A DNA stretch of 64,000 nucleotides from Citrobacter sp. wls619 (GCF_005281345.1 NZ_SZXJ01000078.1:62001-126000); one strand, 5' to 3'. Positions 38,153 to 48,364 are shown, counted from the stretch's first letter. Made by a program: numbers and translations. The notes: a model not told the origin generated them from the sequence alone.

Positions 38153-39043
38153 TCAGACTTCCGGCTGCAGGCATTCCTGCTCAGTCAGATTATTTTTAAA
38201 CTGCTTACGATAATCGCTGGGAGTACAGCCTACGTGTCGCTGAAAGAGTTTGGCAAAGTGATCAACATTTTCATACCCTACCCGCCACGAGATTTCCGCT
38301 AACGACGCTTCCGTATTCGTCAGCGAAAATTTGGCTTCCGTCATCCGCCGTTGAATAACATAATTAATCGGCGAAATACGATACTCTTTAGTGAATTCGT
38401 GGCAGATATAACTCACACTGGCGCGAAACTTTTTAGACAACTGTTCAAGTGTGATTTTTTCGCGAAAGTTGTTATTCAAATACACCAGAACATCTTTAAT
38501 TAACACGTCTTTTTTAATATACCCCTGCTCCGAACGATAAGCATTTTTAAAGTTTTCGTAATACAAAACGGTTAATGCGTAGGCAAAGGCATCATACGCA
38601 GAGGATGACAGATTATTTTTACACTGCGGAATCATAATACTCAGTTCATTAAAAATACTCTTAATAACCTCCTTTCCCTGGCCGACGCTGATGACCGGAC
38701 ACGAGTGTAACTGCAACAGCTGGTTATCCTGCCAACCATTGAAACGAAAACCGTACAGCGCACAGGTGTAGGTCGTGGCAGGTGCGCTGCTATCCGAGGC
38801 GACAGCATGTAACCGTCCTTGTTCTATCACCACAATATCCCCGGCGTGAGCGACGTACAGTGAAGAATCAATGATTAAGCGCGCGACACCTTTTTTGACA
38901 TAGATAAGCTCTGTTTCATTGTCATGAACATGGTGGCCCGACTCCCAGTTTGGATCATCACTGATGACAAATCGCGAAAATCTGGGGGTCTTCCCCTGCT
39001 CAAAAAGGGTTTCCATGGCATTATCAAAACATCGTTGATACAT
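38153..39043 (-). CDS. ydiP: AraC-family regulator YdiP
   Basis: I start at ATG 39043 (MYQRCFDNAM, 296 residues) rather than four codons upstream, to match E. coli. The N-terminal part is a cupin-like sensor (GHHVHDNETELIYVKKGV). The C-terminal two helix-turn-helices are clear (ITLEQLSKKFRASVSYICHE, then ASLAEISWRVGYENVDHFA). It sits between ydiFO and ydiQRST-fadK and faces ydiQ across a 509-base region, so it probably controls one or both sets. The ligand is unknown. Confidence 0.93.
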   Translation of the reverse strand: MYQRCFDNAMETLFEQGKTPRFSRFVISDDPNWESGHHVHDNETELIYVKKGVARLIIDSSLYVAHAGDIVVIEQGRLHAVASDSSAPATTYTCALYGFRFNGWQDNQLLQLHSCPVISVGQGKEVIKSIFNELSIMIPQCKNNLSSSAYDAFAYALTVLYYENFKNAYRSEQGYIKKDVLIKDVLVYLNNNFREKITLEQLSKKFRASVSYICHEFTKEYRISPINYVIQRRMTEAKFSLTNTEASLAEISWRVGYENVDHFAKLFQRHVGCTPSDYRKQFKNNLTEQECLQPEV

Positions 39044-39552
39044 GACAGCCTCCACCTTTAGATGGTAAATATGCGGAAATTAAATAGTGTTAAATGAAAA
39101 CGATTAATCACGTTATACAACGATATTCTACCCAAGCGAAACAAAATTATTTGCGTCGTCTGCAAGATGACACTTCTTGCTCAAGAACGCTGTTAGCGTG
39201 CGTTATTTACGTTTTATACTAATTGAAAAGAATAAATGTTATTAATTCAACATTAACGATTTACATATCAGAAACAAATGCGGGCAGATATCGCTAAAAA
39301 ATAGGATGTATTTCTCAATTACACCCTCGTTGACTGTTTTCACGGTGTAATCTTGCGTACACAATCTTTACCCCCCGCGTAGAAACCCCGCATCGCCGCT
39401 GCACATTTTTCTGCAAGATTGTTGGGAATGAAAACAGATTGCCCCGTCGAAAACAGGCCCCACTCTGCCGCACACTATTTTCAGTCAAATTTTCCCTACT
39501 GCCGATAATGACGCACATCGTCATTATCCGAACGTGACTCACTGGAGATGCC
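39044..39552. other. 509-base ydiP-ydiQ control region
   Basis: AT-rich and without a convincing gene; the 110-codon frame that enters from ydiQ on the minus strand has no gene-like features. It contains an imperfect inverted repeat from TTGAAAAGAATAA to TTATTAATTCAA (around 39222-39250), a possible TATACT -10 near 39216, and a perfect inverted repeat just before ydiQ (39504-39528). It must hold both divergent promoters. Confidence 0.5.
39504..39528. promoter_or_regulatory. Perfect inverted repeat upstream of ydiQ
   Basis: GATAATGACG (39504-39513) and CGTCATTATC (39519-39528) are exact ten-base arms around CACAT. The repeat ends 24 bases before ATG 39553, close to the ribosome site, so it could be an operator or a leader hairpin. 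Confidence 0.5.
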
Positions 39553-40317
39553 ATGAAAATAATAACCTGCTTTAAGTTGGTGCCTGAAGAACAGGACATT
39601 GTTGTTACCCCAGAGCGCTCGCTTAACTTTGATCGGGCCGATGCCAAAATCAGTCAATTTGATCTGAATGCGATTGAAGCCGCCACACAACTTACCGCTG
39701 AAGGCGATGAGATTGTCGCCTTAACGGTGGGTGGCTCCTTGCTGCAAAATTCTAAAGTACGTAAAGACGTGTTGTCCCGCGGTCCGGATAGCCTGTTTAT
39801 GGTGCAGGACCCACAGCTGGAGCACGCGCTGCCGCGCGATACCGCCCAGGCACTGGCTTGTGCGGCTAAAAACATTGAATTCGATCTGATGCTGTTCGGA
39901 GAAGGGTCCGGCGATGTCTACGCACAACAGGTCGGTTTGCTGGTGGGTGAGCTCCTACAGCTTCCTGTGATTAACGCGGTAAGCCACATCCAACGTAACG
40001 GCGACCGCATTGTGGTTGAACGTACACTGGAAGACGAAGTTGAAGTGATTGAACTGCCGCTCCCCGCCGTACTGTGCGTAACCTCAGATATCAATACACC
40101 GCGGATTCCGTCAATGAAAGCCATTCTTGGTGCCGGTAAAAAACCCGTCACCCCCTGGCAGGCCAGCGATATTGGCTGGACGCCAGCATCACCGCTGGCG
40201 GAACTAGTCAGCCTTAGCGTTCCACCGCAGACAGAACGTAAGCACATCATTCTGGAAAATGACTCAGCAGAAGCCATTGCCGAACTGGCCGAACATCTGA
40301 AAAAAGCCCTGAACTAA
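39553..40317 (+). CDS. ydiQ: Electron transfer flavoprotein beta-type subunit YdiQ
   Basis: YdiQ is the FixA/EtfB-like subunit of an electron transfer flavoprotein that takes electrons from the acyl-CoA dehydrogenase YdiO. The 254-residue protein starts MKIITCFKLVPEEQDI and has the typical NAIEAATQLTAEGDEIVALT and the recognition-loop-like EDEVEVIELPLPAVL. First gene of ydiQRST-fadK; 21 bases precede ydiR. Confidence 0.95.
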   Translation: MKIITCFKLVPEEQDIVVTPERSLNFDRADAKISQFDLNAIEAATQLTAEGDEIVALTVGGSLLQNSKVRKDVLSRGPDSLFMVQDPQLEHALPRDTAQALACAAKNIEFDLMLFGEGSGDVYAQQVGLLVGELLQLPVINAVSHIQRNGDRIVVERTLEDEVEVIELPLPAVLCVTSDINTPRIPSMKAILGAGKKPVTPWQASDIGWTPASPLAELVSLSVPPQTERKHIILENDSAEAIAELAEHLKKALN

Positions 40318-40338
40318 GCCCAACGGAGAACAATCATC

Positions 40339-41274
40339 ATGAGTAAATTAGCCAACGTATGGGTGTTTAGCGATAACGTAGAACGCTATGCGGAATTAAT
40401 GACCGGCGCCCGCCAGTGGGGCGAGCAGGTACACCTTATTGTGCAGGGCAACGAACAGGCCGATCAGGTTAAAGCACTGGGTGCCAATGACATCATCGTA
40501 CTCGAACACGCCAGTGGACTGCAGCGTGTTGAAAACTACGCCGAGACTGTCGCCGCCTTACTGCAAACGCACACCGGCCTGTTGCTGATGCCTGCGTCTA
40601 AACGCGCAAAATCACTGGGCGCGCGGTTAAGCATTCAACTCAATGCGGCGATGGTAAACGACGCCACATCGGTCACTCTCGATGCAGGTACGCTGTTTGC
40701 AGAACACCGTATGTATGGCGGTCTGGCCTTCGGTAAAGAAAAACTGAATAGCGCGCTGGCGATTATCACACTTGCCCCTGGCATGTTTGAACCCGGAGAA
40801 GCCAATCCTGCGCATACCTGCCCTGTCGTCTCTGCACCTTATATCACGCCGCTTCATGAGATTGTTTGCCAGGAACGTCGCACCAAATCCCTCAGCAGCG
40901 TGGATCTCAGCAAAGCCAAACGCGTGGTTGGCGTCGGCCGTGGCCTGGTGGCCGAGAGCGATCTGCAGATGGTACGCAATCTTGCCGCCGTTCTGGGTGC
41001 CGAAGTGGGGTGTTCACGCCCTATTGCCGAAGGTGAAAACTGGATGGAGCGCGAGCGCTATATTGGCGTTTCCGGCGTGCTGTTGAAATCAGATTTGTAC
41101 CTGACACTGGGCATCTCAGGGCAAATTCAACATATGGTCGGCGGGAACGGCGCGAAGATCATAGTCGCCATCAATAAAGATAAAAAAGCCCCGATCTTCA
41201 ACTACGCCGATTACGGTCTGGTTGGTGACATTTACAAAGTCGTCCCGGCCCTTATCGAACAGCTCAGTCGCTAA
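40339..41274 (+). CDS. ydiR: Electron transfer flavoprotein alpha-type subunit YdiR
   Basis: YdiR is the FixB/EtfA-like partner of YdiQ. The 311-residue protein has the C-terminal FAD-binding domain: VVGVGRGLV, then the SGVLLKSDLYLTLGISGQ and QHMVGGNGAKIIVAINKDK segments that hold FAD. The ydiS start lies 57 bases on. Confidence 0.95.
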   Translation: MSKLANVWVFSDNVERYAELMTGARQWGEQVHLIVQGNEQADQVKALGANDIIVLEHASGLQRVENYAETVAALLQTHTGLLLMPASKRAKSLGARLSIQLNAAMVNDATSVTLDAGTLFAEHRMYGGLAFGKEKLNSALAIITLAPGMFEPGEANPAHTCPVVSAPYITPLHEIVCQERRTKSLSSVDLSKAKRVVGVGRGLVAESDLQMVRNLAAVLGAEVGCSRPIAEGENWMERERYIGVSGVLLKSDLYLTLGISGQIQHMVGGNGAKIIVAINKDKKAPIFNYADYGLVGDIYKVVPALIEQLSR

Positions 41275-41331
41275 CTGCCACATTTAACGCACATATCCCG
41301 CTGCATTCGCGGCGGGAAAGGAGCAAAGAAC

Positions 41332-42621
41332 ATGTCAGATGAAAAATTTGATGCCATTGTGGTCGGTGCTGGCGTGGCGGGTGCGGTAGCGGGTTACGTG
41401 ATGGCCCAGGCCGGGCTGGACGTGCTGGTTATTGAGCGCGGAAACAGTGCCGGCAGCAAAAATATGACCGGAGGACGACTCTACACGCATAGCCTGGAGC
41501 ATATTATGCCCGGCTTTGCAGAGGAGGCCCCTGTCGAACGGAAAGTGACCCGCGAAAAAATCTCTTTCCTTACCGAAGAAAGTGCTGTCACCCTCGATTT
41601 CCATCGTGAAAAAGACATTAGCCCAGCGCAGGACTCCTATACCGTATTGCGCAACAGACTCGATCCCTGGTTGATGGAAAAAGCCGAACAGGCCGGGGCT
41701 CAGTTTATTCAGGGCGTTCGCGTCGATTCCCTGATCCGGGAAGGCAACAAAGTCACTGGCGTGCAGGCGGGTGACGATATCCTGGAAGCCAATATCGTTA
41801 TCCTTGCTGATGGCGTCAATTCCATGCTGGGACGTTCACTGGGAATGGTACCGCCCTCTTCGGCACATCATTATGCCGTTGGCGTAAAAGAACTGATCGG
41901 CCTGCCGCCAGCGGTCATTGCAGATCGCTTTAATCTGTCAGGAAATGAAGGTGCCGCCTGGTTGTTTGCCGGTTCGCCATCTGATGGCCTGATGGGCGGA
42001 GGTTTCCTGTACACCAACAAAGACTCCGTCTCTCTGGGGCTGGTATGTGGTCTGGGCGATATCGAGCATGCGACAAAAAGCATTCCGCAAATGCTGGAAG
42101 ATTTTAAACAGCACCCCACTATTCGCCCACTGATCGCCGGCGGTGAATTGCTGGAGTATTCCGCGCACATGGTGCCGGAAGGCGGCCTGGCGATGGTACC
42201 AAAGCTGGTGGATGACGGGGTGATGATCGTCGGCGACGCCGCTGGTTTTTGTCTGAATCTGGGCTACACCGTGCGCGGCATGGATTTGGCGATCGCTTCA
42301 GCAGAGGCTGCAGCCAAAACCGCCATTGCAGCGAAAGAACGTCAGGATTTCTCCGCCAACAGCCTGATGGACTACAAACGCGCCCTTGAACAGGGGTGCG
42401 TGATGCGTGATTTACAGCATTTCCGTAAGATCCCCGCGCTAATGGAAAACCCCCGTCTGTTTACCCAATATCCGCGCATGGTGGCCGATATCATGAGCGA
42501 TATGTTCACCGTTGATGGCCGCCCGACCCCACCCATTCGCAAGACTATTTTGTCCCACGCGAAGCAGATTGGGCTGATGAACCTACTGAAAGACGGCATC
42601 AAGGGAGCAACCGCGCTATGA
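41332..42621 (+). CDS. ydiS: FixC-type flavoprotein dehydrogenase YdiS (ETF:quinone oxidoreductase-like)
   Basis: YdiS passes electrons from the YdiQR flavoprotein toward quinone. The 429-residue protein opens with an FAD-binding Rossmann motif (IVVGAGVAGAVAGYVMAQAG). A second FAD segment is VMIVGDAAGFCLNLGYTVRG. It relates to CarD/FixC (CaiT-linked FixC) proteins. The gene overlaps ydiT by four bases (ATGA); YdiT supplies the Fe-S domain that ETF:quinone oxidoreductases carry at their C-terminus. Confidence 0.95.
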   Translation: MSDEKFDAIVVGAGVAGAVAGYVMAQAGLDVLVIERGNSAGSKNMTGGRLYTHSLEHIMPGFAEEAPVERKVTREKISFLTEESAVTLDFHREKDISPAQDSYTVLRNRLDPWLMEKAEQAGAQFIQGVRVDSLIREGNKVTGVQAGDDILEANIVILADGVNSMLGRSLGMVPPSSAHHYAVGVKELIGLPPAVIADRFNLSGNEGAAWLFAGSPSDGLMGGGFLYTNKDSVSLGLVCGLGDIEHATKSIPQMLEDFKQHPTIRPLIAGGELLEYSAHMVPEGGLAMVPKLVDDGVMIVGDAAGFCLNLGYTVRGMDLAIASAEAAAKTAIAAKERQDFSANSLMDYKRALEQGCVMRDLQHFRKIPALMENPRLFTQYPRMVADIMSDMFTVDGRPTPPIRKTILSHAKQIGLMNLLKDGIKGATAL

Positions 42622-42911
42622 GTCAGGACAGCACCGTAAATGTTGACGTCAAACTGGGCGTTAACAAATTCAATGTCGATGAAGGGCATCCGCACATCAT
42701 TCTTGCCGAGCATCCTGACATGAGAGAATTTCGCAAACTGCTGAAAGCCTGTCCTGCAGGACTGTATAAGCAGGACGAAAGTGGAAATATCCATTTTGAT
42801 TCCGCAGGCTGCCTGGAATGTGGTACCTGCCGGGTTCTGTGCGGTTCCACTATCCTCGATCAATGGGAATACCCGGCTGGGACATTTGGTGTGGATTTCC
42901 GTTACGGCTAA
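42618..42911 (+). CDS. ydiT: Ferredoxin-like protein YdiT (FixX family)
   Basis: A 97-residue FixX-like ferredoxin that serves with YdiS. One 4Fe-4S binding group is seen (CLECGTCRVLCG), with a fourth cysteine upstream in LLKACPAGLYK. It ends before an 80-base gap with a REP-like hairpin, then fadK. Confidence 0.94.
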   Translation: MSQDSTVNVDVKLGVNKFNVDEGHPHIILAEHPDMREFRKLLKACPAGLYKQDESGNIHFDSAGCLECGTCRVLCGSTILDQWEYPAGTFGVDFRYG

Positions 42912-42930
42912 CACGTATCGCCTGTTGTAC

Positions 42931-42957
42931 GCCGGATACAGACATCTGTCATCCGGC
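42931..42957. repeat. REP-like element between ydiT and fadK
   Basis: GCCGGATACAGA and TCATCCGGC form an imperfect palindrome of REP type around ATCTG. It may protect the ydiQRST messenger from decay. Confidence 0.6.
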
Positions 42958-42991
42958 AGGACGTGTACCGAAATTATCCAGGGAAAAACTC

Positions 42992-44629
42992 ATGAGTGTC
43001 ACATTAACGTTTAATGCCGAACGTCGGGAAGCTTATCGACAACAAGGATTTTGGGGGGATGCATCGCTGGGTGATTACTGGAGCCAAACTGCTCAGGCGA
43101 TGCCGGATAAAATCGCGGTGGTCGATAACCACGGCGATTCATACACCTACGCCGCACTCGACAGTGCGGCCAGCCGTCTGGCGACCTGGCTGCTAGCCTG
43201 CGGGATCCAGCCGGGTGACCGCGTCGCCTTTCAATTGCCCGGCTGGTGTGAATTCACCCTTATCTATCTGGCCTGTCTGAAAACCGGGGCGGTTTCCGTA
43301 CCACTCCTTCCGGCCTGGCGCGAAGCCGAACTGGTATGGGTACTGAACAAATGCAAGGCAAAGATTTTTTTCGCTCCTACGCTGTTTAAACAAACCCGGC
43401 CGGTGGATCTGATCCTGCCCTTGCAAAACCAGCTACCACATCTGCAACAGATTGTTGCCGTCGATAAGCTGGCACCCGCGACAGACTCACTGGCACTCAG
43501 CCAGCTTCTTTTATCCCCCCCCTTAACTCAGCCAGTCAACGTGCATGCCGATGAGCTGGCTGCGGTGCTGTTTACCTCCGGAACAGAGGGGATGCCCAAA
43601 GGGGTAATGCTGACCCACAACAACATCCTGGCCAGTGAACGCGCCTATTGTGCCCGTCTTAATCTCACCTGGCTGGATGTATTTTTGATGCCTGCGCCAC
43701 TCGGCCATGCTACCGGTTTTTTACATGGCGTGACCGCACCGTTTTTAATTGGCGCACGCAGCGTACTGCTGGATATTTTTACTCCCGCAGCCTGCCTCGA
43801 ATTGCTGGTACAACAACGCTGTACCTGCGTACTCGGCGCCACACCGTTCGTCTACGACATGCTGTGTCGCGTGGAAAAACATCCCTGCGACCTCTCGTCG
43901 TTACGCTTTTTCTTGTGCGGCGGCACTACTATTCCGAAAAAAATAGCCCGCGATTGTCAGCAGCTCGGCATTAAACTTTTAAGCGTCTATGGCTCAACAG
44001 AAAGCTCGCCGCACGCGGTGGTCAATCTGGATGATTCGCTTTCCCGTCAGATGAACACCGACGGATATGCCGCTGCCGGCGTGGAAATTAAAGTCGTCGA
44101 TAAGGCACGTAACACGTTGCCTGCGGATATGGAAGGAGAAGAGGCATCCCGCGGACCCAATGTCTTTATGGGCTACCTTGATGAACCTGAACTGACAGCC
44201 CGGGCACTGGATAATGACGGCTGGTATTACAGCGGCGATTTGTGCCGAATGGACGATGCCGGATACATCAAAATCACCGGGCGTAAGAAAGATATTATTG
44301 TGCGCGGTGGAGAAAATATCAGTAGCCGCGAGGTCGAGGATATTTTGTTGCAGCATCCGCGTATTCATGATGCCTGCGTTGTGGCAATGCCGGATGAGCG
44401 TTTAGGTGAACGATCGTGTGCGTATGTGGTACTAAAACCTCCTCACCATTCGCTGTCCCTGGAGTCTGTCGTGGCCTTTTTTAGCCGTAAACGGGTAGCA
44501 AAATACAAGTACCCGGAACACATCGTGGTTGTCGAGAAGTTACCGCGCACGGCGTCTGGCAAGATCCAAAAATTTCAGCTACGTCAGGATATTATTCAGC
44601 GTTTGAGCGTGGAGAGTATTACCGGATAA
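42992..44629 (+). CDS. fadK: Short/medium-chain fatty acyl-CoA synthetase FadK
   Basis: FadK (YdiD) activates short and medium fatty acids to acyl-CoA and is known to be expressed under anaerobiosis. I start at ATG 42992 (MSVTLTFNAERR, 545 residues), with AGGGA upstream; the frame stays open back into ydiT but that part is not protein-like. The AMP-binding signature TSGTEGMPKGVMLTH is present, as are YGSTESSPHA and the C-terminal catalytic lysine region RTASGKIQKFQL. It provides the substrate for YdiO and the YdiQRST chain. Confidence 0.95.
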   Translation: MSVTLTFNAERREAYRQQGFWGDASLGDYWSQTAQAMPDKIAVVDNHGDSYTYAALDSAASRLATWLLACGIQPGDRVAFQLPGWCEFTLIYLACLKTGAVSVPLLPAWREAELVWVLNKCKAKIFFAPTLFKQTRPVDLILPLQNQLPHLQQIVAVDKLAPATDSLALSQLLLSPPLTQPVNVHADELAAVLFTSGTEGMPKGVMLTHNNILASERAYCARLNLTWLDVFLMPAPLGHATGFLHGVTAPFLIGARSVLLDIFTPAACLELLVQQRCTCVLGATPFVYDMLCRVEKHPCDLSSLRFFLCGGTTIPKKIARDCQQLGIKLLSVYGSTESSPHAVVNLDDSLSRQMNTDGYAAAGVEIKVVDKARNTLPADMEGEEASRGPNVFMGYLDEPELTARALDNDGWYYSGDLCRMDDAGYIKITGRKKDIIVRGGENISSREVEDILLQHPRIHDACVVAMPDERLGERSCAYVVLKPPHHSLSLESVVAFFSRKRVAKYKYPEHIVVVEKLPRTASGKIQKFQLRQDIIQRLSVESITG

Positions 44630-44632
44630 AGC

Positions 44633-44690
44633 GCCGGATGGCAATGCTAACGCATCTTATCCGGCCTACGTTGAATAGGCCGGATAAGGC
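44633..44690. repeat. BIME (two REP units) between fadK and ppsA
   Basis: GCCGGATGGCAATGCTAACG with TTATCCGGCCTAC, followed by GAATAGGCCGGATAAGGC, form two inverted REP units between convergent genes. The ppsA stop is seven bases away. Confidence 0.85.
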
Positions 44691-44696
44691 ATGATA

Positions 44697-47075
44697 TTAC
44701 TTGTTCAGTTCAGCCAGACTCAGCCAGGTTTGTACTACGGTGTCCGGGTTCAGCGACAGGCTGTCGATCCCTTCTTCCATCAACCAGGCCGCGAAGTCTT
44801 CGTGGTCAGATGGGCCCTGACCACAAATACCAACGTATTTGCCCTGTTTCTTAGCGGCACGAATCGCCATCGACAGCAGTGCTTTCACCGCATCGTTACG
44901 CTCATCAAACAGTTCAGAAACCACGCCAGAATCACGGTCCAGACCCAGCGCCAGCTGTGTCATGTCGTTAGACCCGATAGAGAAGCCGTCGAAGTATTCG
45001 AGGAACTGTTCAGCCAGCAAGGCGTTGGATGGGATCTCACACATCATGATGATCTTCAGTCCATTCTCGCCGCGCTTCAGCCCCTGACGTGCCAGCTCTT
45101 CCACGACCGCTTTCGCCTGGGCAACGGTACGAACAAACGGTACCATTACTTCCACGTTAATCAGCCCCATGTCGTTACGGACACGTTTTACGGCATCACA
45201 TTCCAGCGCAAAACAGTCACGGAAGCTATCCGCAACATAACGACCGGCGCCACGGAAGCCCAACATCGGGTTCTCTTCATGCGGTTCATAACGCTCACCG
45301 CCGACCAGGTTGGCATATTCGTTGGACTTAAAGTCCGACATGCGCACGATGACGCGTTTCGGATAAAACGCCGCACCCAGCGTCGCGATCCCTTCAGTCA
45401 GGCGACCTACGTAGAACTCGCGTGGTGAATCAAACCCTTTCATCATCGCGCGAATTTCGTTTTGCAGTTCCGGCGTTTGATCATCGAATTCCAGCAGTGC
45501 ACGTGGGTGCACGCCAATCATACGGTTGATAATAAACTCGAGACGCGCCAGGCCGACACCTTCGTTTGGCAGACAAGCGAAGTCAAAAGCGCGGTCCGGG
45601 TTACCGACGTTCATCATCACTTTCAACGGCAGATCCGGCATGGTTTCCACGCTGGAACTCTTCACGCTGAAGTCCAGCATGTCGGCATACACGTAGCCGG
45701 TGTCGCCTTCCGCACAGGAGACAGTGACTTTCTCGCCGTCTTTCATGCGTTCGGTCGCATCGCCACAGCCAACAACCGCCGGAATGCCCAGTTCACGGGC
45801 AATAATCGCCGCATGACAGGTACGACCGCCGCGGTTGGTGACGATCGCCGCCGCTTTTTTCATGATCGGTTCCCAGTCCGGGTCGGTCATGTCGGTAACC
45901 AGCACATCGCCGGGCTCAATGCGGTTCATTTCGCTGATGTCATGAATGACTTTTACCGGGCCAGCACCGATGCGGTGACCGATGGCGCGACCTTCCGCAA
46001 TAATTTTACCCTGAGCATGCAGCGTATAACGTTCCATCACCTGGCCACGAGAACGCACGGTTTCCGGGCGAGCCTGTACAATGAACAGCTTGCCGGTATG
46101 ACCGTCTTTAGCCCATTCGATGTCCATCGGACGACCGTAGTGCTTCTCGATTTGCACCGCCTGCTTCGCCAGCTCCTGCACTTCCTCGTTGGTCAGTGAG
46201 AAAATATCGCGTTGCGCCTGCGGAACGTCTTCAATGGTAACCTGCTTGCCATGCTCCTGAGTCGGCGCATAAATCATGCGGATTTTCTTAGAGCCCATAG
46301 TACGACGCACGATGGACGGACGGTTGGCCGCCAGGGTCGGTTTGTGCACGTAGAATTCGTCCGGGTTCACCGCGCCCTGCACCACCATCTCACCCAGTCC
46401 CCACGCGGAGGTGATAAAAACCACCTGATCGAAGCCGGATTCGGTATCAATGGAGAACATGACGCCGGAAGATGCCAGGTCTGAGCGCACCATCCGCTGA
46501 ACGCCCGCAGACAGCGCTACGCCACGATGATCATAGCCTTGATGAACACGGTAGGAGATTGCGCGGTCGTTAAACAGAGAGGCAAACACGTGTTTGATAG
46601 CGACCAGTACCGCATCAAAGCCCTGGACGTTAAGGAACGTTTCCTGCTGGCCGGCGAATGACGCATCTGGCATATCTTCTGCGGTAGCGGAGGAACGCAC
46701 GGCAAAAGAAGCATTGGCATCGTCCGCTGACAGCTGCGCGTAGGCATCGCGGACGGCATTTTCCAGTTCAGGCTGGAAAGGAGTGTCGATAATCCACTGG
46801 CGGATCTGTGCACCCGCTTTTGCAAGCTCGGTAACATCGTCGATATCCGTTTTATCCAGCAGCTCATAAATGCGCTGGTTTACGCCGCTTTGGTCCAGAA
46901 ACTGGTTAAACGCATCGGCGGTCGTTGCAAAACCATTCGGTACGGAAACGCCCATACCTGAAAGGTTAGTAATCATTTCACCCAGGGAGGCATTTTTGCC
47001 CCCAACTCTGTCTACATCATTCATGCCGAGTTGGTTATACCAAAGCACCAGCGGTGACGAGCCATTGTTGGACAT
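44697..47075 (-). CDS. ppsA: Phosphoenolpyruvate synthase
   Basis: PpsA makes phosphoenolpyruvate from pyruvate and ATP for gluconeogenesis. I start at ATG 47075 ([11 protein letters not shown], 792 residues, the E. coli length), with AAGGA upstream, rather than 13 codons earlier. In order: ATP-grasp domain (residues 1-340, [20 protein letters not shown]), the phosphohistidine domain with [20 protein letters not shown], and the PEP-binding barrel ([27 protein letters not shown]). It is switched off by PpsR, encoded divergently next door. Confidence 0.98.
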   Translation of the reverse strand: MSNNGSSPLVLWYNQLGMNDVDRVGGKNASLGEMITNLSGMGVSVPNGFATTADAFNQFLDQSGVNQRIYELLDKTDIDDVTELAKAGAQIRQWIIDTPFQPELENAVRDAYAQLSADDANASFAVRSSATAEDMPDASFAGQQETFLNVQGFDAVLVAIKHVFASLFNDRAISYRVHQGYDHRGVALSAGVQRMVRSDLASSGVMFSIDTESGFDQVVFITSAWGLGEMVVQGAVNPDEFYVHKPTLAANRPSIVRRTMGSKKIRMIYAPTQEHGKQVTIEDVPQAQRDIFSLTNEEVQELAKQAVQIEKHYGRPMDIEWAKDGHTGKLFIVQARPETVRSRGQVMERYTLHAQGKIIAEGRAIGHRIGAGPVKVIHDISEMNRIEPGDVLVTDMTDPDWEPIMKKAAAIVTNRGGRTCHAAIIARELGIPAVVGCGDATERMKDGEKVTVSCAEGDTGYVYADMLDFSVKSSSVETMPDLPLKVMMNVGNPDRAFDFACLPNEGVGLARLEFIINRMIGVHPRALLEFDDQTPELQNEIRAMMKGFDSPREFYVGRLTEGIATLGAAFYPKRVIVRMSDFKSNEYANLVGGERYEPHEENPMLGFRGAGRYVADSFRDCFALECDAVKRVRNDMGLINVEVMVPFVRTVAQAKAVVEELARQGLKRGENGLKIIMMCEIPSNALLAEQFLEYFDGFSIGSNDMTQLALGLDRDSGVVSELFDERNDAVKALLSMAIRAAKKQGKYVGICGQGPSDHEDFAAWLMEEGIDSLSLNPDTVVQTWLSLAELNK

Positions 47076-47157
47076 CGAACAATCCTTATATATGAACGAG
47101 GTTAGGAAACTCAATTTTGCGTAATTATCTTGGCATATTTACCTCAGCGAAAAAAAC

Positions 47158-47171
47158 GGTGAATCGTTCAA
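47158..47171 (+). promoter_or_regulatory. Cra site upstream of ppsA
   Basis: GGTGAATCGTTCAA matches the Cra consensus at every position. It lies 83 bases before the ppsA start, which suits the known activation of ppsA by Cra. The rest of the 47076-47404 gap is AT-rich and holds both divergent promoters. Confidence 0.85.
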
Positions 47172-47404
47172 GCAACTTTATTTTTTATTTTTTCAGATTC
47201 TTTCCGCATTTGCGCAAACCCGCGAACGGCACGGGATCACCACAAAATCAGTCGGTATAAACATTTGTTCCGAAAAATGAAATGTACTTTTCATTAAATA
47301 TAAAAATAGCGTTTCATTTTATAAAATAGATACAGCAATATTCGCTTCTGACGAATTTTAATTTATGCTTTCAGAGAATTATGTCTGCCCCCAGGATGAG
47401 CAAA

Positions 47405-48238
47405 ATGGATAATGCTGTTGATCGTCATGTATTTTATATTTCTGATGGCACCGCCATCACCGCAGAGGTATTGGGTCATGCGGTAATGTCGCAATTTCCG
47501 GTCACGATCAGCAGCATTACGCTGCCGTTTGTGGAAAATGAGAGTCGTGCTCGTGCGGTTAAAGACCAGATTGACGCCATTTATCAACAAACAGGTGTGC
47601 GTCCTCTGGTGTTCTACTCCATCGTATTGCCGGAAATTCGCTCGATCATTTTACAAAGTGAGGGTTTTTGCCAGGACATCGTCCAGGCACTGGTTGCCCC
47701 GCTGCAACACGAGATGAAACTCGACCCCACACCGATAGCACATCGCACGCACGGCCTGAATCCTGGCAATCTCAACAAGTACGATGCGCGTATTGCCGCC
47801 ATTGATTATACCCTCGCGCACGATGACGGTATCTCGTTGCGCAACCTTGATCAGGCGCAGGTGATCCTGCTTGGCGTTTCCCGCTGCGGCAAAACGCCTA
47901 CCAGCTTATACCTGGCAATGCAGTTTGGTATCCGGGCCGCTAACTACCCCTTTATTGCCGATGATATGGATAATCTGGTACTGCCCGCCTCTCTGAAGCC
48001 GTTGCAACACAAACTGTTTGGTCTGACGATTGACCCTGAGCGCCTGACGGCCATCCGCGAAGAACGCCGTGAAAACAGTCGCTACGCCTCACTGCGCCAG
48101 TGCCGAATGGAAGTTGCTGAAGTCGAGGCGCTGTACCGGAAAAATCAAATTCCGTGGCTCAACAGTACCAATTATTCAGTAGAAGAGATTGCCACCAAGA
48201 TCCTCGACATCATGGGGCTGAATCGCCGCATGTACTAG
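47405..48238 (+). CDS. ppsR: PEP synthase kinase/phosphotransferase PpsR
   Basis: PpsR both inactivates PpsA by ADP-dependent threonine phosphorylation and restores it by phosphorolysis. I start at ATG 47405 ([18 protein letters not shown], 277 residues); AGGA is nine bases upstream. The nucleotide-binding loop [11 protein letters not shown] is near residue 155. Its stop codon lies inside the TrpR operator of aroH. Confidence 0.97.
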   Translation: MDNAVDRHVFYISDGTAITAEVLGHAVMSQFPVTISSITLPFVENESRARAVKDQIDAIYQQTGVRPLVFYSIVLPEIRSIILQSEGFCQDIVQALVAPLQHEMKLDPTPIAHRTHGLNPGNLNKYDARIAAIDYTLAHDDGISLRNLDQAQVILLGVSRCGKTPTSLYLAMQFGIRAANYPFIADDMDNLVLPASLKPLQHKLFGLTIDPERLTAIREERRENSRYASLRQCRMEVAEVEALYRKNQIPWLNSTNYSVEEIATKILDIMGLNRRMY

Positions 48239-48250
48239 AATGCTAGTGCA
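48231..48250. promoter_or_regulatory. TrpR operator of aroH
   Basis: TGTACTAGAATGCTAGTGCA has the two CTAG half-sites (ACTAG and CTAGT) spaced as in trp operators. It overlaps the last codons and the stop (TAG) of ppsR. A TATTAT -10 follows at 48268-48273. Confidence 0.85.
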
Positions 48251-48364
48251 TTGGTTCGATTTTTTGTTATTATGCTCGCCACCAGGCAGGATGAGTGTGA
48301 TATTGTGATGTACATCACTTCCCGGTAGTCCTGCCGTTGAAGCAACAAATTTCTGAGATAAGTA

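Noticed and set aside
39315-39647. 110-codon frame on the minus strand at the start of ydiQ
   Set aside because: Part is antisense to ydiQ and the rest has low-complexity residues with no gene-like pattern.
44697-46484. 245-codon and shorter frames antisense to ppsA
   Set aside because: Shadow frames of ppsA with no recognisable domain or ribosome site.
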